Source: Candidatus Falkowbacteria bacterium CG10_big_fil_rev_8_21_14_0_10_43_11
GTDB lineage: Bacteria; Patescibacteriota; Patescibacteriia; Patescibacteriales; XYC2-FULL-47-12
Length of the DNA: 21,348 bases
Direction: 5' to 3'
NCBI GenBank assembly: GCA_002778635.1
Contig: PFAS01000036.1
Coordinates: 1 to 21,348, forward strand
Numbering within the stretch: position 1 is the stretch's first letter; each line of letters opens with the position of its first letter. Position numbers and translations under genes: made by a program. This document shows, piece after piece, positions 7,401-14,255 of the stretch. Below the pieces are notes generated by a model that saw only the letters and a program-made list of their open reading frames with translations, did not search any database and was not told where the DNA came from.

Positions 7401-9505
7401 TCTTTATCCTGTGGTGAAGAGCTCTCTTGTTTTAAAGCCCCATCAACATCTTTCCAAAACTCGTCAGCGGATGTTTCTTCTTGCTCTGCGTCTAACGCTT
7501 TTTTCAACTCTTCTTCAACTTCGGCAATTTGCGCTAAATCCACCTCGTCCAACACCCTTTCTCCCGCTTCCTCCTCTGGCACTTTGTCCTTTTCTTCTTC
7601 CGATTCTTTTTCCGATTTCGGCGTGGATTCGGATATTTGTTCTTTCAGGCATTCTTTAGCTTTTTTTTCGGCATTTTCGTTGTTAAAAAAATAATCTTCT
7701 TCATCAGTAAAAGACAAAACTTTGTCGCTGATTTTAAATGTCTTTTCTTCGCCGGTGGCGTCTTTGGTTGTTATACTTTCTAACCCTTTTTTTTCTTCAG
7801 GGTTTTGTTCTAGCAGCGTTGGCTCTTGTAGCGGCTCTTCTGGCGGAGTTTTAGTTGGCAATATTGGTTCGGGTTGCGGTTCTACTTCGGGATTTTCTGG
7901 TTCGGATTTTTGTTTTAAGACTTCTTCAGCTAAATTTATTATTTTTCTATAAATCCATAAAGAAGGACCGAGACGAGATTCTTTATATTCTTTATTAAAC
8001 ATTTCCCCTTCTTTAATTAAATAAACTAAAGTAGGAGCGGATGTCTCTCGAAAACTTTCATTAATATAAGCTCTAAGAAGGCCCTTGTTGTCTAATAAAT
8101 TTTTAACATCATTTTTATTAACATTCTTAAAATCAGGATTAGGCTGGTTGTCAAGTAAAACATACTCTAATTGGAAATAAGCATTTTGTATGGATTTTTT
8201 TAACTTTTTTTCTTTTTTTTCTGCCGAAATTTCTTCCTCAATAATAGGTTGTTGCGGCGCGACTGGCTGTTCTGTTTTTTTCTTTTCATTCTCTGTTTCT
8301 AATGTAACTGACTGCTGTAGATCTCTTAGCCTCTCCGCCGTTAATTCTAACTTTTGCTTCTCGTCCCCCTTTCTTTTAACTAAAAAGTAATAAGCGACTT
8401 GTTCTTCTTTCTTCATTGTCCAACCTATAATTTTCCATCCTGGCTCTGGGTTGCTATGCTTATCTATGCCAATCACCTCTTGACCAATAACAAATCCGTC
8501 CGGAGAAATTTTTTGTTCCGGCGTAGACGCTAAATTTTTCTTTTCTTTTAATACCTCTTTTCTTTCATTCACTGTTTTTTTTTCACTGGTTTGATTTTCT
8601 CTTTCAGCTTCTGTACCTATTTCCGGCATCCACTTTGTTTTTTCTGTGGACGCGGTCTGACCCGTCAAGGGCTCTATTTCTCCCTCGAGCTTTTGTTTTA
8701 ATTTATTTTCTGGCCGCGCTTCATCTGCCGTTTCTTTTTCAGTTTCCTGCGCGGAAACTGACGGCGAGGAAGTATCTTTTTTTTCTACAGCAACTTTTTT
8801 CGCTTCAATCGCGGCGTCAACGGAAACTTCGTTATACTGCACTATTTCGTCAAAAGTTTCTTTCGGTAATAGCTTCTTATATTTTAGCTGAATCTCCGCT
8901 ACTCCTTTGGGATCCGACCAATGGCCTCTCAATTCATTCTCCATTTTTTTAGCCAAAGTGAATGGATATTGCTGTATTTTTTCTTCCTCCGGCAAATTAT
9001 CAAAAAAACCATCCAATGTAGCGATATAAGAAACATACTTAATTATTGGAGACAAACTTTTAAAAGGCTCTTTATTTTGCATGCTGTCATAAAGCTCTTT
9101 TATTATCTTCCTGCTCTGATTTATGTCCGCATCGGTTTTTATATCAGACCACTCTTCTATCCCTTTAAAACGTTCTGGCCTTTCTTCATTGGGTAATTTT
9201 TTTATCGCCGTTATCTTGTCGCGACCCATAAATAAAGAGTAATCGTAGTCCCACTTATTAACTATTTCGCTTATATCAAAAAAATTTTTAAATAACTTTT
9301 TTACCTCCGGAGTAAGTTCAATTTCTGGCTGGTGTTCTGGCGTTGCAATTTCTTGCCTCTCCGCGTCTATTTGAACTTTCGGCAAAATCGGCGTGTCCGG
9401 CATATTAAAAGCATCCAGCTTTTTGGCGGACCGTTTTTTCCTCTTTTTCTTTTCTAAAGGAGTCTCTTCTTCTTCCCAATCATCAAACCTATTTTTTTCT
9501 CTCAT
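4490..9505 (-). CDS. Giant 1671-residue protein of unknown function
   Basis: I do not recognise a family. The N-terminus is charged, with Lys/Arg runs. Residues about 60-235 look like a folded helical domain. About 250-335 is Lys/Glu-rich low complexity. About 335-395 (SPDGFVIGQEVIGI, then PGWKIIGW) looks like a small beta domain. About 430-545 is another helical domain and 545-740 an acidic disordered stretch. About 740-1075 is a Trp/Lys-rich amphipathic helical region with two weakly hydrophobic Ala/Gly-rich segments (about 808-838 and 1002-1038) that could touch membrane. About 1080-1157 is a Pro/Thr/Ser linker of SPTPT-like repeats, and the rest is helical, possibly TPR-like, with a polar C-terminal domain. 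There is no clear signal peptide. It lies between a 57-codon gene (11 bp upstream) and tsaB (4 bp downstream). The open frame over 5 kb and co-directional tight spacing show it is a real gene. A surface or cell-envelope scaffold is one guess. Confidence 0.85.
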   Translation of the reverse strand: MREKNRFDDWEEEETPLEKKKRKKRSAKKLDAFNMPDTPILPKVQIDAERQEIATPEHQPEIELTPEVKKLFKNFFDISEIVNKWDYDYSLFMGRDKITAIKKLPNEERPERFKGIEEWSDIKTDADINQSRKIIKELYDSMQNKEPFKSLSPIIKYVSYIATLDGFFDNLPEEEKIQQYPFTLAKKMENELRGHWSDPKGVAEIQLKYKKLLPKETFDEIVQYNEVSVDAAIEAKKVAVEKKDTSSPSVSAQETEKETADEARPENKLKQKLEGEIEPLTGQTASTEKTKWMPEIGTEAERENQTSEKKTVNERKEVLKEKKNLASTPEQKISPDGFVIGQEVIGIDKHSNPEPGWKIIGWTMKKEEQVAYYFLVKRKGDEKQKLELTAERLRDLQQSVTLETENEKKKTEQPVAPQQPIIEEEISAEKKEKKLKKSIQNAYFQLEYVLLDNQPNPDFKNVNKNDVKNLLDNKGLLRAYINESFRETSAPTLVYLIKEGEMFNKEYKESRLGPSLWIYRKIINLAEEVLKQKSEPENPEVEPQPEPILPTKTPPEEPLQEPTLLEQNPEEKKGLESITTKDATGEEKTFKISDKVLSFTDEEDYFFNNENAEKKAKECLKEQISESTPKSEKESEEEKDKVPEEEAGERVLDEVDLAQIAEVEEELKKALDAEQEETSADEFWKDVDGALKQESSSPQDKEKPEEEFLNKIKGKSEAAAISEPSEKAKGFFEKIANFGSKIEEKKAGWFKRRLSWLSQKADWSPKVSEFLNQWSDNYQKKEERERSFQKNQTKDYWQKGFGVMKVWANASKIVLAPFFSSYRLAMYATLFGTEAAGAAKETRLHNQEITWLDEDLAEEEAWKLYEQADIGKKLESQALLEGKQESTQVSQDKQSEWENDVKKLREAYRQGLPERLMKRLEHFNKKADNREVLPTLANITNTLTTTIAGRTIVWQLRYWDEKVKSWEAEKKAGKISETVKNIKIGLVRSFSQKLLEDMDKAIGRAGAVDALAMGFKGMEMAGKAASAVFIAESYVNLTKRLHAIYEHPELLSKIWEAGTEKLSNFLGGGASVSLTSEGSGTAGHITPSPTKQTVPSPTKEASPTPTLSPSPSPSPTPTYTETPIKPSPTEFSPTPTPQPTETFTPAPSATEHIQPSLTPVKNVLSEPANVNLQETTSARGYLALAESQRDHVVKVEYLQRAADMEIKNNHFGEAEAIIKNAQAIINEHQNDIYSPLLEGKQDILTKLENKLPPANMPKGQSDWSVYGDKREEPPFLGDMAQPDQSAASASAGRGVNEQVNLSGISGKRGIYGGAEQFVQKAYVSELSKFTPGSDEYQAALAHHADRVKDLLVADIKNNGGKKFGLEGVANPDKISAEQFNKIKWNEVQKAVASDKIFHKELKPEEIENIVNYNEPQVHNASKTPVSAPAAEQLAAAAKFEIKAEDIGFSKETTLTEVPVPVEHPLLPNERLLEANDKYVLVGAGNDKKPFAIMEFPQGTTVDQAIQKAEALNVELAENHIPLEKAPALVEFAGKNNLPLENVAKHYFWLDQEKQGLNKQQIADIIRLAENQNNQAALNELISGNKDSFPYEDYEYASATAPKNVSGRFENITVHYRRVGREQQNYDVTLFASADEKGRIALDGEEVAKFELKQAKEALKDPAGFVKKAASI

Positions 9506-9516
9506 AAAAACTTAAA

Positions 9517-9690
9517 TTAATTTTTATGAATTTTTTTTAAACGCTCCCTGATTTTTTGCGCTTCCAGAGATTCCGGCAGTGGATGATTTTTATCTTCCGC
9601 CCTGGCCTCCGCTGGCATTGACGCAACGAGCCGCCTCAGCCCTTCGGCCTGGTCGCGCGGATAAAATTTTTCCGGCGAATTTTCCGCCAT
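9517..9690 (-). CDS. 57-residue charged protein upstream of the giant gene
   Basis: An ATG-to-TAA frame of 57 codons starting MAENSPEKFYPRDQAEGLRR and ending IRERLKKIHKN. It is rich in Lys, Arg, Glu and Ala, has no membrane segment, and is predicted mainly helical with a proline-containing middle. It fills the gap between the wHTH gene (stop 28 bp upstream) and the giant gene (start 11 bp downstream) in the same direction, and its codon usage resembles its neighbours. No family is recognised. Given the operon position it could be a partner of the giant protein, but nothing in the sequence proves that. Confidence 0.6.
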   Translation of the reverse strand: MAENSPEKFYPRDQAEGLRRLVASMPAEARAEDKNHPLPESLEAQKIRERLKKIHKN

Positions 9691-9718
9691 ATTATTAAAA
9701 TTAACTTTATAAATTCAT

Positions 9719-10300
9719 TTACACGAACTTATTTAATATTTCAATTTTAGGTCCGCTCAAAAGCGTGAACAAAAACATGTCGCCGATTTTTTGGCGGTAA
9801 TCGTATTCCGCCAAATCCATCGCTACCCAATTGATTTCCCAGCCGATGGCGCGCTGGAAATCGGCAATTAATTTTTCCAACCGCTTATGTTCCGCTTTCC
9901 CGACAATCAGCAAATCCACCTTAGCGGCGGTATCGCCGACGAATTTACCGGCTAAAACCGCGTAATTAAGCCGGCCGCTGTTTTGCAATTTGGCTTTCAG
10001 TTCCTCCAGCCGCACCACCTGCAATTTTAAAAATAAATTTTTAATTTCTAAAAAAAGAAAAAAGTCCGGATTCGCGCGGTAGTGTTTTATTTTAACCGTT
10101 TTTTTGTTAACCGTCAGCGGTTTTATTTCTTCAATCACCGCGTCCGCTTCCGTCAGTTTCCCTATTTCTTTATTCACGCTGCGGACGACCGACTTGGTTT
10201 TAGCGGCAATGTCCGCCGCGCTGAAATCAGCCGGCGCGTGCATAATCAAAAATTGCAAAATTTTGACGCGGACCGGGGACGAAAAAAGTTTTGTCAACAT
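9719..10300 (-). CDS. Winged-HTH protein with degenerate nucleotidyltransferase-like domain
   Basis: A protein of 193 residues. Residues 1-75 resemble an ArsR/MarR-like winged helix (LFSSPVRVKILQFLI, then SAADIAAKTKSVVRSVNKEI as the helix-turn-helix). Residues about 112-190 resemble a minimal nucleotidyltransferase (MNT) fold. The GSxxxG...SDxDL motif appears as AGKFVGDTAAKVDLLIVG (117-134): one acidic residue (Asp129) remains and the other is replaced by Lys, so catalysis is doubtful. This two-domain layout is common in Patescibacteria and is usually annotated as a transcriptional regulator. It heads the giant-protein operon and diverges from the PP2C-like gene, so it may regulate one or both. 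No Shine-Dalgarno is seen before the ATG. Confidence 0.7.
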   Translation of the reverse strand: MLTKLFSSPVRVKILQFLIMHAPADFSAADIAAKTKSVVRSVNKEIGKLTEADAVIEEIKPLTVNKKTVKIKHYRANPDFFLFLEIKNLFLKLQVVRLEELKAKLQNSGRLNYAVLAGKFVGDTAAKVDLLIVGKAEHKRLEKLIADFQRAIGWEINWVAMDLAEYDYRQKIGDMFLFTLLSGPKIEILNKFV

Positions 10301-10310
10301 AAAATAAAAG

Positions 10311-10440
10311 AAATTATTCCAAAATCCAAATTATACCAAATTATTCCAAATCAAATCTAAAACTCAAATATCAAAATTTAGATTTAGAATTTTGGCATTG
10401 GTTTGGAATAATTTGGAGTAATTTGAAATAATTTAGTTTT
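10311..10440. repeat. 10-bp-phased palindromic repeat, copy 1
   Basis: A long imperfect inverted repeat. The left arm is built from ~10-bp units (CCAAATTATA, CCAAATTATT) and the right arm from their complements (TTTGGAATAA, TTTGGAGTAA, TTTGAAATAA). An inner 9-bp stem AAATCTAAA/TTTAGATTT sits in the centre. The asymmetric core TTTTGGCATTGGTTTGGAAT (from 10391) is shared with copies 2 and 3, which marks them as one family. It occupies the divergent intergenic region. Confidence 0.8.
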
Positions 10441-10511
10441 GTTAAGGTATCATGGTACTTTCTGTTCCTCGCATCTTTAAATTAACTTATGCACAGAGAA
10501 CAACTGATGCT

Positions 10512-10540
10512 TTGTGCTCTTTCTCTTTTTATATTATAAT
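10512..10540 (+). promoter_or_regulatory. Promoter of the PP2C-like membrane protein gene
   Basis: TTGTGC (10512-10517), a 17-bp spacer and TATAAT (10535-10540). The start would be near 10547, giving a leader of only about 20 nt before the ATG at 10568. Confidence 0.6.
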
Positions 10541-10562
10541 ATAATTATTAAACAATTGCCAA
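10533..10562 (-). promoter_or_regulatory. Overlapping divergent promoter toward the wHTH operon
   Basis: On the minus strand TTGGCA (10557-10562), an 18-bp spacer and TATAAT (10533-10538). Its -10 box overlaps the -10 box of the plus-strand promoter because TATTATAATA is symmetric, so the two directions should compete. A transcript from here would cross repeat copy 1 before reaching the gene at 10300. Confidence 0.45.
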
Positions 10563-10567
10563 TCCCC

Positions 10568-12838
10568 ATGTATTACAAAATTTCCCGCTTCATTCTCGCT
10601 CCGACTTCCGGCAAACCGTCCACGACGGCGGATATTTTTATTGCCAATCCGCAAATTGACCAGGAAGCGATATTGGGCAAACTATTTTTTTTGAGCGAAA
10701 TAGAATCAACCAAACCGGACGCGCTAAAAATAATAAATTTTTTCATCTCCGCCTTGCCCGCCTACTATTACCAAAGCGAAAAAATCAGCTTGCGCGAAAA
10801 GATGGGCATGATAAAAATAAGCGACCTGTTTGAAACGGCTTTAGGCAAGATTAACGCGGAATTTGAAAATTTCATTAAAAAAGAAAAAATAAAAATTGAA
10901 CCCAAAGCGATCAATTTGATCACCGGCGTAGTTTATAAAAATGAATTGACCTTCAGCGCTACCGGAAAAATCAAGGCCTGGCTGATTTATCCGGAAAAAG
11001 AAGCGGGAGCAAGCGGCGCGGACAAAAAAACATACCAAATATCAAACGTGGAGGAACAAGCGCCCGAGGAAAATAAAACGCATTTAAATAAAATTTTTTT
11101 TAACATTACCGAAGGGAAAATTCCGCCGGAAGGATATTTTGTCTTTAGCAATGAAATTTTTCCGGAATACGTCAACAACCGCCATTTAGCCAAAGTCATC
11201 ACCACGCTTCCGCCGGTAAGCGCGGTTGAATACCTTAAAAACCAGTTGCATAAAATTAACAGCTATGTCACCTTTTTAGCTCTGATTATTAAAAGTTCGG
11301 CCACTCCGCCGGTTAAGTGCTCCATTCCCCAAATGCAACTTAACATAACCGCCAATAACTCGCTGGAGCGCATGAATGAAACGGAAAACGCCACGGAAAA
11401 ATATTTATCCCCCGTCGGCCTTATCCCCGTCAACCGCTATTGGGGAATAATAAAAAACATTTGGAGCAAAATAATCGGCGGCCGCGAGCGAAAGCTTACG
11501 ACCATTATTCGAGATAAAGTATTTTTCGTAAAAAAACACCGCCTTAATTTTTATACCAAAATCGGCGGTCATGTTAAAATTTTTTTTCTCTACCTTTTTA
11601 ACATTATCGCTTATTTATTGCGCCTGCTTTCGCGCCCGCGAGAACTAACAAACAAATTAAGCCAAGTTTCGCGAAGCGGCTGTCGGCTGGCAAAATCTTC
11701 CTTTTTTAACGCCAGTCGCTGGTTTTTTAATTTATCAATTATAAGCAAAGTATTGCTGTTTATTTTTATTGCCTGTTCTTTGCTCTTTTGCTACAGCCTT
11801 TATAATTTAAGGCTTGGCCAAAACGAACAAGTTGAACAGCAAAGTTATCAGGATTTAAGCCAGCAATTGACGCAAAAACAAAATCAAATTGAAGCCAGCT
11901 TGCTTTATCACAATGAAGAAAAAGCGAAAGAATTTATTGACGAGACTGCGGCGTTGATTGAAAAATTACGCCAATTTAAAAATATTGACCAAAAATTAAT
12001 TGATAAATTTGCCGCGGTTAACGCCGAACAAACGGCTAAAATCAGCCATGTAATTGCCGTTGACAGCCCCGTTGAATTAATTAATTTTAACAAATTAAAC
12101 CTAAACGCCGCTATCGTTGCCATGGTTGCGGCAAACGGACGCGTCTATGCGTCTGACTTAAACAACCAAACCGTTTATGAATTTAATCCGTCTGAAAAAA
12201 CCGCAAACAGCTTAAAAAGCGGCGTAAACGACATTGATTACGGCGCGCTATGGCAAAACAATCAAGTAATTTTTCTGTCCGCCGGCGGCGGAATAACCAT
12301 TGACGATAAAAATAACATCACCGACTTTACAAAATCTCTTGCCAATTCCAAAGCTGATGTTACGGCAGCCGCGAGCTACAACAGCCGCCTTTATTTGCTG
12401 TCCGCGGCGCAAAATAATATTTTCCGCTATACCCGCGATTTTTCCTCCCGCGAACCGTGGATTAAAGAAAATATTGACGTAAAAAACGCAATTAGTTTTG
12501 ATGTTGACGGCTATGTTTATCTGCTTAAAAATAACGGGGAAGTAATCAAATTGCTTTCCGGCTATGTTAACGAATTTAAACTGTCCGGGGTTAATCCGGC
12601 GCTCGCGAACCCGCAAAAAATCCGCCTGACCGGCGACAGCGAAAAAGGATTGATTTACGTTTTAGAACCGGCGCAAAGGCGCCTGGTGGTTTTTGAAAAA
12701 AGCGGTCAATTTTTACTGCAGTACAAACTGCCGACGCTTACTAACCTAAAAGACTTCGCGGTGTTGGAAAAAGAAAAAAAAATACTGCTCTTAAACGACG
12801 CGGCAGTTTATGAAATAAAGACGGAAGAACTAAAATAG
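10568..12838 (+). CDS. Membrane protein: degenerate PP2C-like domain, TM helix, probable beta-propeller
   Basis: A protein of 756 residues. Residues 1-245 follow the order of a PPM/PP2C phosphatase: LGKLFFLSEI (36-45) where a PP2C has its VxDGxGG; NLITGVVYKNELTFSATGKI (116-135), leading into the equivalent of GDSRAYLI; FVFSNEIFP (191-199) in place of LLCSDGL; and NSYVTFLALI (231-240) in place of DNITVIVV. All the metal-binding Asp positions are lost, so this would be a pseudophosphatase. That is my alignment by eye. A hydrophobic stretch at about 336-355 and a strong TM helix at about 392-415 follow, then a Gln/Glu-rich helix (420-510) and a beta-rich, repeat-like C-terminal region (530-756) resembling an NHL/YVTN propeller. 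An upstream GTG at 10514 lies inside the -35 box, so the ATG was chosen. Confidence 0.75.
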   Translation: MYYKISRFILAPTSGKPSTTADIFIANPQIDQEAILGKLFFLSEIESTKPDALKIINFFISALPAYYYQSEKISLREKMGMIKISDLFETALGKINAEFENFIKKEKIKIEPKAINLITGVVYKNELTFSATGKIKAWLIYPEKEAGASGADKKTYQISNVEEQAPEENKTHLNKIFFNITEGKIPPEGYFVFSNEIFPEYVNNRHLAKVITTLPPVSAVEYLKNQLHKINSYVTFLALIIKSSATPPVKCSIPQMQLNITANNSLERMNETENATEKYLSPVGLIPVNRYWGIIKNIWSKIIGGRERKLTTIIRDKVFFVKKHRLNFYTKIGGHVKIFFLYLFNIIAYLLRLLSRPRELTNKLSQVSRSGCRLAKSSFFNASRWFFNLSIISKVLLFIFIACSLLFCYSLYNLRLGQNEQVEQQSYQDLSQQLTQKQNQIEASLLYHNEEKAKEFIDETAALIEKLRQFKNIDQKLIDKFAAVNAEQTAKISHVIAVDSPVELINFNKLNLNAAIVAMVAANGRVYASDLNNQTVYEFNPSEKTANSLKSGVNDIDYGALWQNNQVIFLSAGGGITIDDKNNITDFTKSLANSKADVTAAASYNSRLYLLSAAQNNIFRYTRDFSSREPWIKENIDVKNAISFDVDGYVYLLKNNGEVIKLLSGYVNEFKLSGVNPALANPQKIRLTGDSEKGLIYVLEPAQRRLVVFEKSGQFLLQYKLPTLTNLKDFAVLEKEKKILLLNDAAVYEIKTEELK

Positions 12839-12854
12839 CTCATCGTAAGAACTA

Positions 12855-13003
12855 AATTTAATTATTCCAAAATCTAAACTGTTCCAAATTGTTCCAAACC
12901 AAATTCAAAGCTCAAATTTCAAACATAAAAAATATTTTAGGTTTTAAGTTTTGACATTGGTTTGAAATAATTTGGTATAATTTGAAACAATTTGGATTTA
13001 AAT
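12855..13003. repeat. 10-bp-phased palindromic repeat, copy 2
   Basis: The same family and orientation as copy 1: left arm TTCCAAATTG, TTCCAAACC; right arm TTTGAAATAA, TTTGGTATAA, TTTGAAACAA. The core TTTTGACATTGGTTTGAAAT differs from copy 1 at two positions. It lies between the convergent PP2C-like gene and rplL, just before the shared terminator. Confidence 0.8.
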
Positions 13004-13005
13004 GT

Positions 13006-13036
13006 AAAAAAGTCCGGAAAAACTCCGAACTTTTTT
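13006..13036. terminator. Bidirectional intrinsic terminator between convergent genes
   Basis: AAAAAAGTCCGGA and TCCGAACTTTTTT form a hairpin with a 5-nt loop and one mismatch. There is a run of six T on either strand, so it can end both the plus-strand PP2C-like transcript and the minus-strand rplJL transcript. Confidence 0.8.
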
Positions 13037-13072
13037 ATTATTTCCTATTTCTTAATTCTAACTTCTTAATTC

Positions 13073-13495
13073 TTACTTCAAGGTTGCCGTTCCCCCCGCT
13101 TCTTCGATTTTTTTCTTCATCGTTTCCGCGTCGGCTTTGGCCACGTTTTCTTTTATTACTTTGGGCGCGCCGTCAACCAAATCTTTGGCTTCTTTCAGGC
13201 CCAGCCCGGTGATTTCTTTTACCGCCTTGATAACCGCGATTTTATTGGCGCCGCTGGCGGTTAATTCCACATTAAACTCGGTTTTTTCTTCCGCCGCTTC
13301 CGCCGCCGCACCCGGCGCCGCCATCATCATCGCTGGCGCCGCCGCGGATACGCCGAATTTTTTCTCTAAAATTTTAACGAGCTCGGCCAAATCCAAGACG
13401 GACATTTTTTCAATCTCTTCCACGAGAGCTTTGAATTTCGCCGGTACTTCAACCGCGGTTGTTTCCTCGGCGGCTGTTTTTTGTTCTTCTGGCAT
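13073..13495 (-). CDS. rplL: 50S ribosomal protein L7/L12
   Basis: The acidic stalk protein that recruits and stimulates translational GTPases. It binds L10 as dimers through its N-terminal domain. The 140 residues include a short extra N-terminal extension (PEEQKTAAEETTAVEVPA), the dimerisation domain (IEKMSVLDLAELVKILEKKF), an Ala/Met-rich hinge (about 50-70), and the C-terminal factor-binding domain with GLGLKEAKDLVDGAPKVIKE and a final EEAGGTATLK. It is the second gene of the rplJL operon. The 114-bp gap to rplJ is largely filled by a palindromic repeat. The ATG has no Shine-Dalgarno. Confidence 0.98.
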   Translation of the reverse strand: MPEEQKTAAEETTAVEVPAKFKALVEEIEKMSVLDLAELVKILEKKFGVSAAAPAMMMAAPGAAAEAAEEKTEFNVELTASGANKIAVIKAVKEITGLGLKEAKDLVDGAPKVIKENVAKADAETMKKKIEEAGGTATLK

Positions 13496-13528
13496 AAAAT
13501 TTTTATTATTTTATTAATTTATAAAATG

Positions 13529-13607
13529 GAACGCGGATTTGACGGATTAAACTGATTTTTACGGATTAAATCCGCGTCTATCCGTTTTATCAGTATTATC
13601 CGCGTTC
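13529..13607. repeat. CGGAT-type palindromic repeat between rplJ and rplL
   Basis: Terminal inverted repeats GAACGCGGAT (13529-13538) and ATCCGCGTTC (13598-13607) enclose degenerate GGATT/ATCCG words spaced about 10-11 bp, including CGGATTAAA and its near-complement. The 79-bp unit begins two bases past the rplJ stop codon. It resembles a small non-autonomous (MITE or REP-like) element and would form a long hairpin in the rplJL mRNA. Confidence 0.75.
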
Positions 13608-13609
13608 TA

Positions 13610-14131
13610 TTATTTTTTGTTCTCAATCGCTTTTAATACGTAAACTAAATTGCGCAAATTTCCCGCGAGCGCGTTGACGATGCCGGAAATAGGCGCTTGC
13701 AGGGAACCGACAACTTTTGCGTATAATTCAACTTTAGACGGCAATTTAGCGAGCACTCTCGCCTGCTCCGCGCTTAAAAATTTGTTTTCCAAAATTCCGC
13801 CCAAAACCTGCATGCCGGCGTGCGTTTTGGCAAATTCGTCTAAAATTTTCGCCGGCGCGACCTCGTCTTCATAGCTGAAAACTGCCGCTATTTCCCCTTT
13901 CAGTTCGCGGGTTTTCACTTCAGCGGTTTTACTTTCGGCTAACGCCCGGTCAATTAAAGTTTTTTTAGCGACCGCGTATTCGCCGCCAACGGTTTTAAAT
14001 CTGCGGCGCAAATCGTTAATGTCGTTCGCTTTGACGCCGAAATATTTGGTAAAAAATACGGATTTCGCCCGCGTGAATTTATCCGCGAATTCTTTCACTA
14101 TCTCTTGTTTTTTTTGCTTGTTAATTGCCAT
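13610..14131 (-). CDS. rplJ: 50S ribosomal protein L10
   Basis: The stalk base protein that anchors L7/L12 dimers to the 23S rRNA GTPase centre. The 173 residues are close to the family norm. The N-terminal RNA-binding domain is recognisable (MAINKQKKQEIVKEF, then KSVFFTKYFGVKANDINDLR, then the YAVAKKTLIDRAL segment). A C-terminal helix for L7/L12 binding (NALAGNLRNLVYVLKAIENK) ends the protein. It leads the rplJL operon and follows an L10 leader RNA, so L10-L7/L12 feedback control is expected. No Shine-Dalgarno is seen before the ATG. Confidence 0.97.
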   Translation of the reverse strand: MAINKQKKQEIVKEFADKFTRAKSVFFTKYFGVKANDINDLRRRFKTVGGEYAVAKKTLIDRALAESKTAEVKTRELKGEIAAVFSYEDEVAPAKILDEFAKTHAGMQVLGGILENKFLSAEQARVLAKLPSKVELYAKVVGSLQAPISGIVNALAGNLRNLVYVLKAIENKK

Positions 14132-14231
14132 AGTTAAAATAGTTTACTTATTATCTACATCGCCTGTAAACCCTTGGAAAATTTCGTGTTAAAGGTTTAC
14201 TAATATTTAAGTCCGAAAGAACTTATTAAAC

Positions 14232-14255
14232 AAAAAAACTGTGGTTTTTCCACAG
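14232..14255 (-). terminator. Attenuator-like terminator in the L10 leader
   Basis: CTGTGG, a loop of five A, CCACAG, then seven T residues. The CTGTGG strand (14250-14255) is also the 3' strand of the outer leader helix, so the two structures exclude each other. This suggests control by transcription attenuation. Confidence 0.65.

Noticed and set aside
7320..7952. Plus-strand Ser/Phe-rich ORFs.
   Set aside because: They are antisense shadows of the acidic Glu/Lys-rich low-complexity region of the giant gene.
10311..10440. CRISPR-like array.
   Set aside because: The repeat units are about 10 bp, contiguous, and arranged as two inverted arms without unique spacers.
10487..10495. DnaA box TTATGCACA suggesting an origin.
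   Set aside because: A single box with no cluster and no dnaA/dnaN neighbour; chance is likely.
10514..10567. GTG start 18 codons upstream for the PP2C-like gene.
   Set aside because: The GTG lies inside the probable -35 box and the extension is a translated AT-rich promoter.
12952..12982. TTGACA and TATAAT in repeat copy 2 on the plus strand.
   Set aside because: The spacing is 19 bp, the match is part of the repeat, and any transcript would meet a terminator at 13006-13036.
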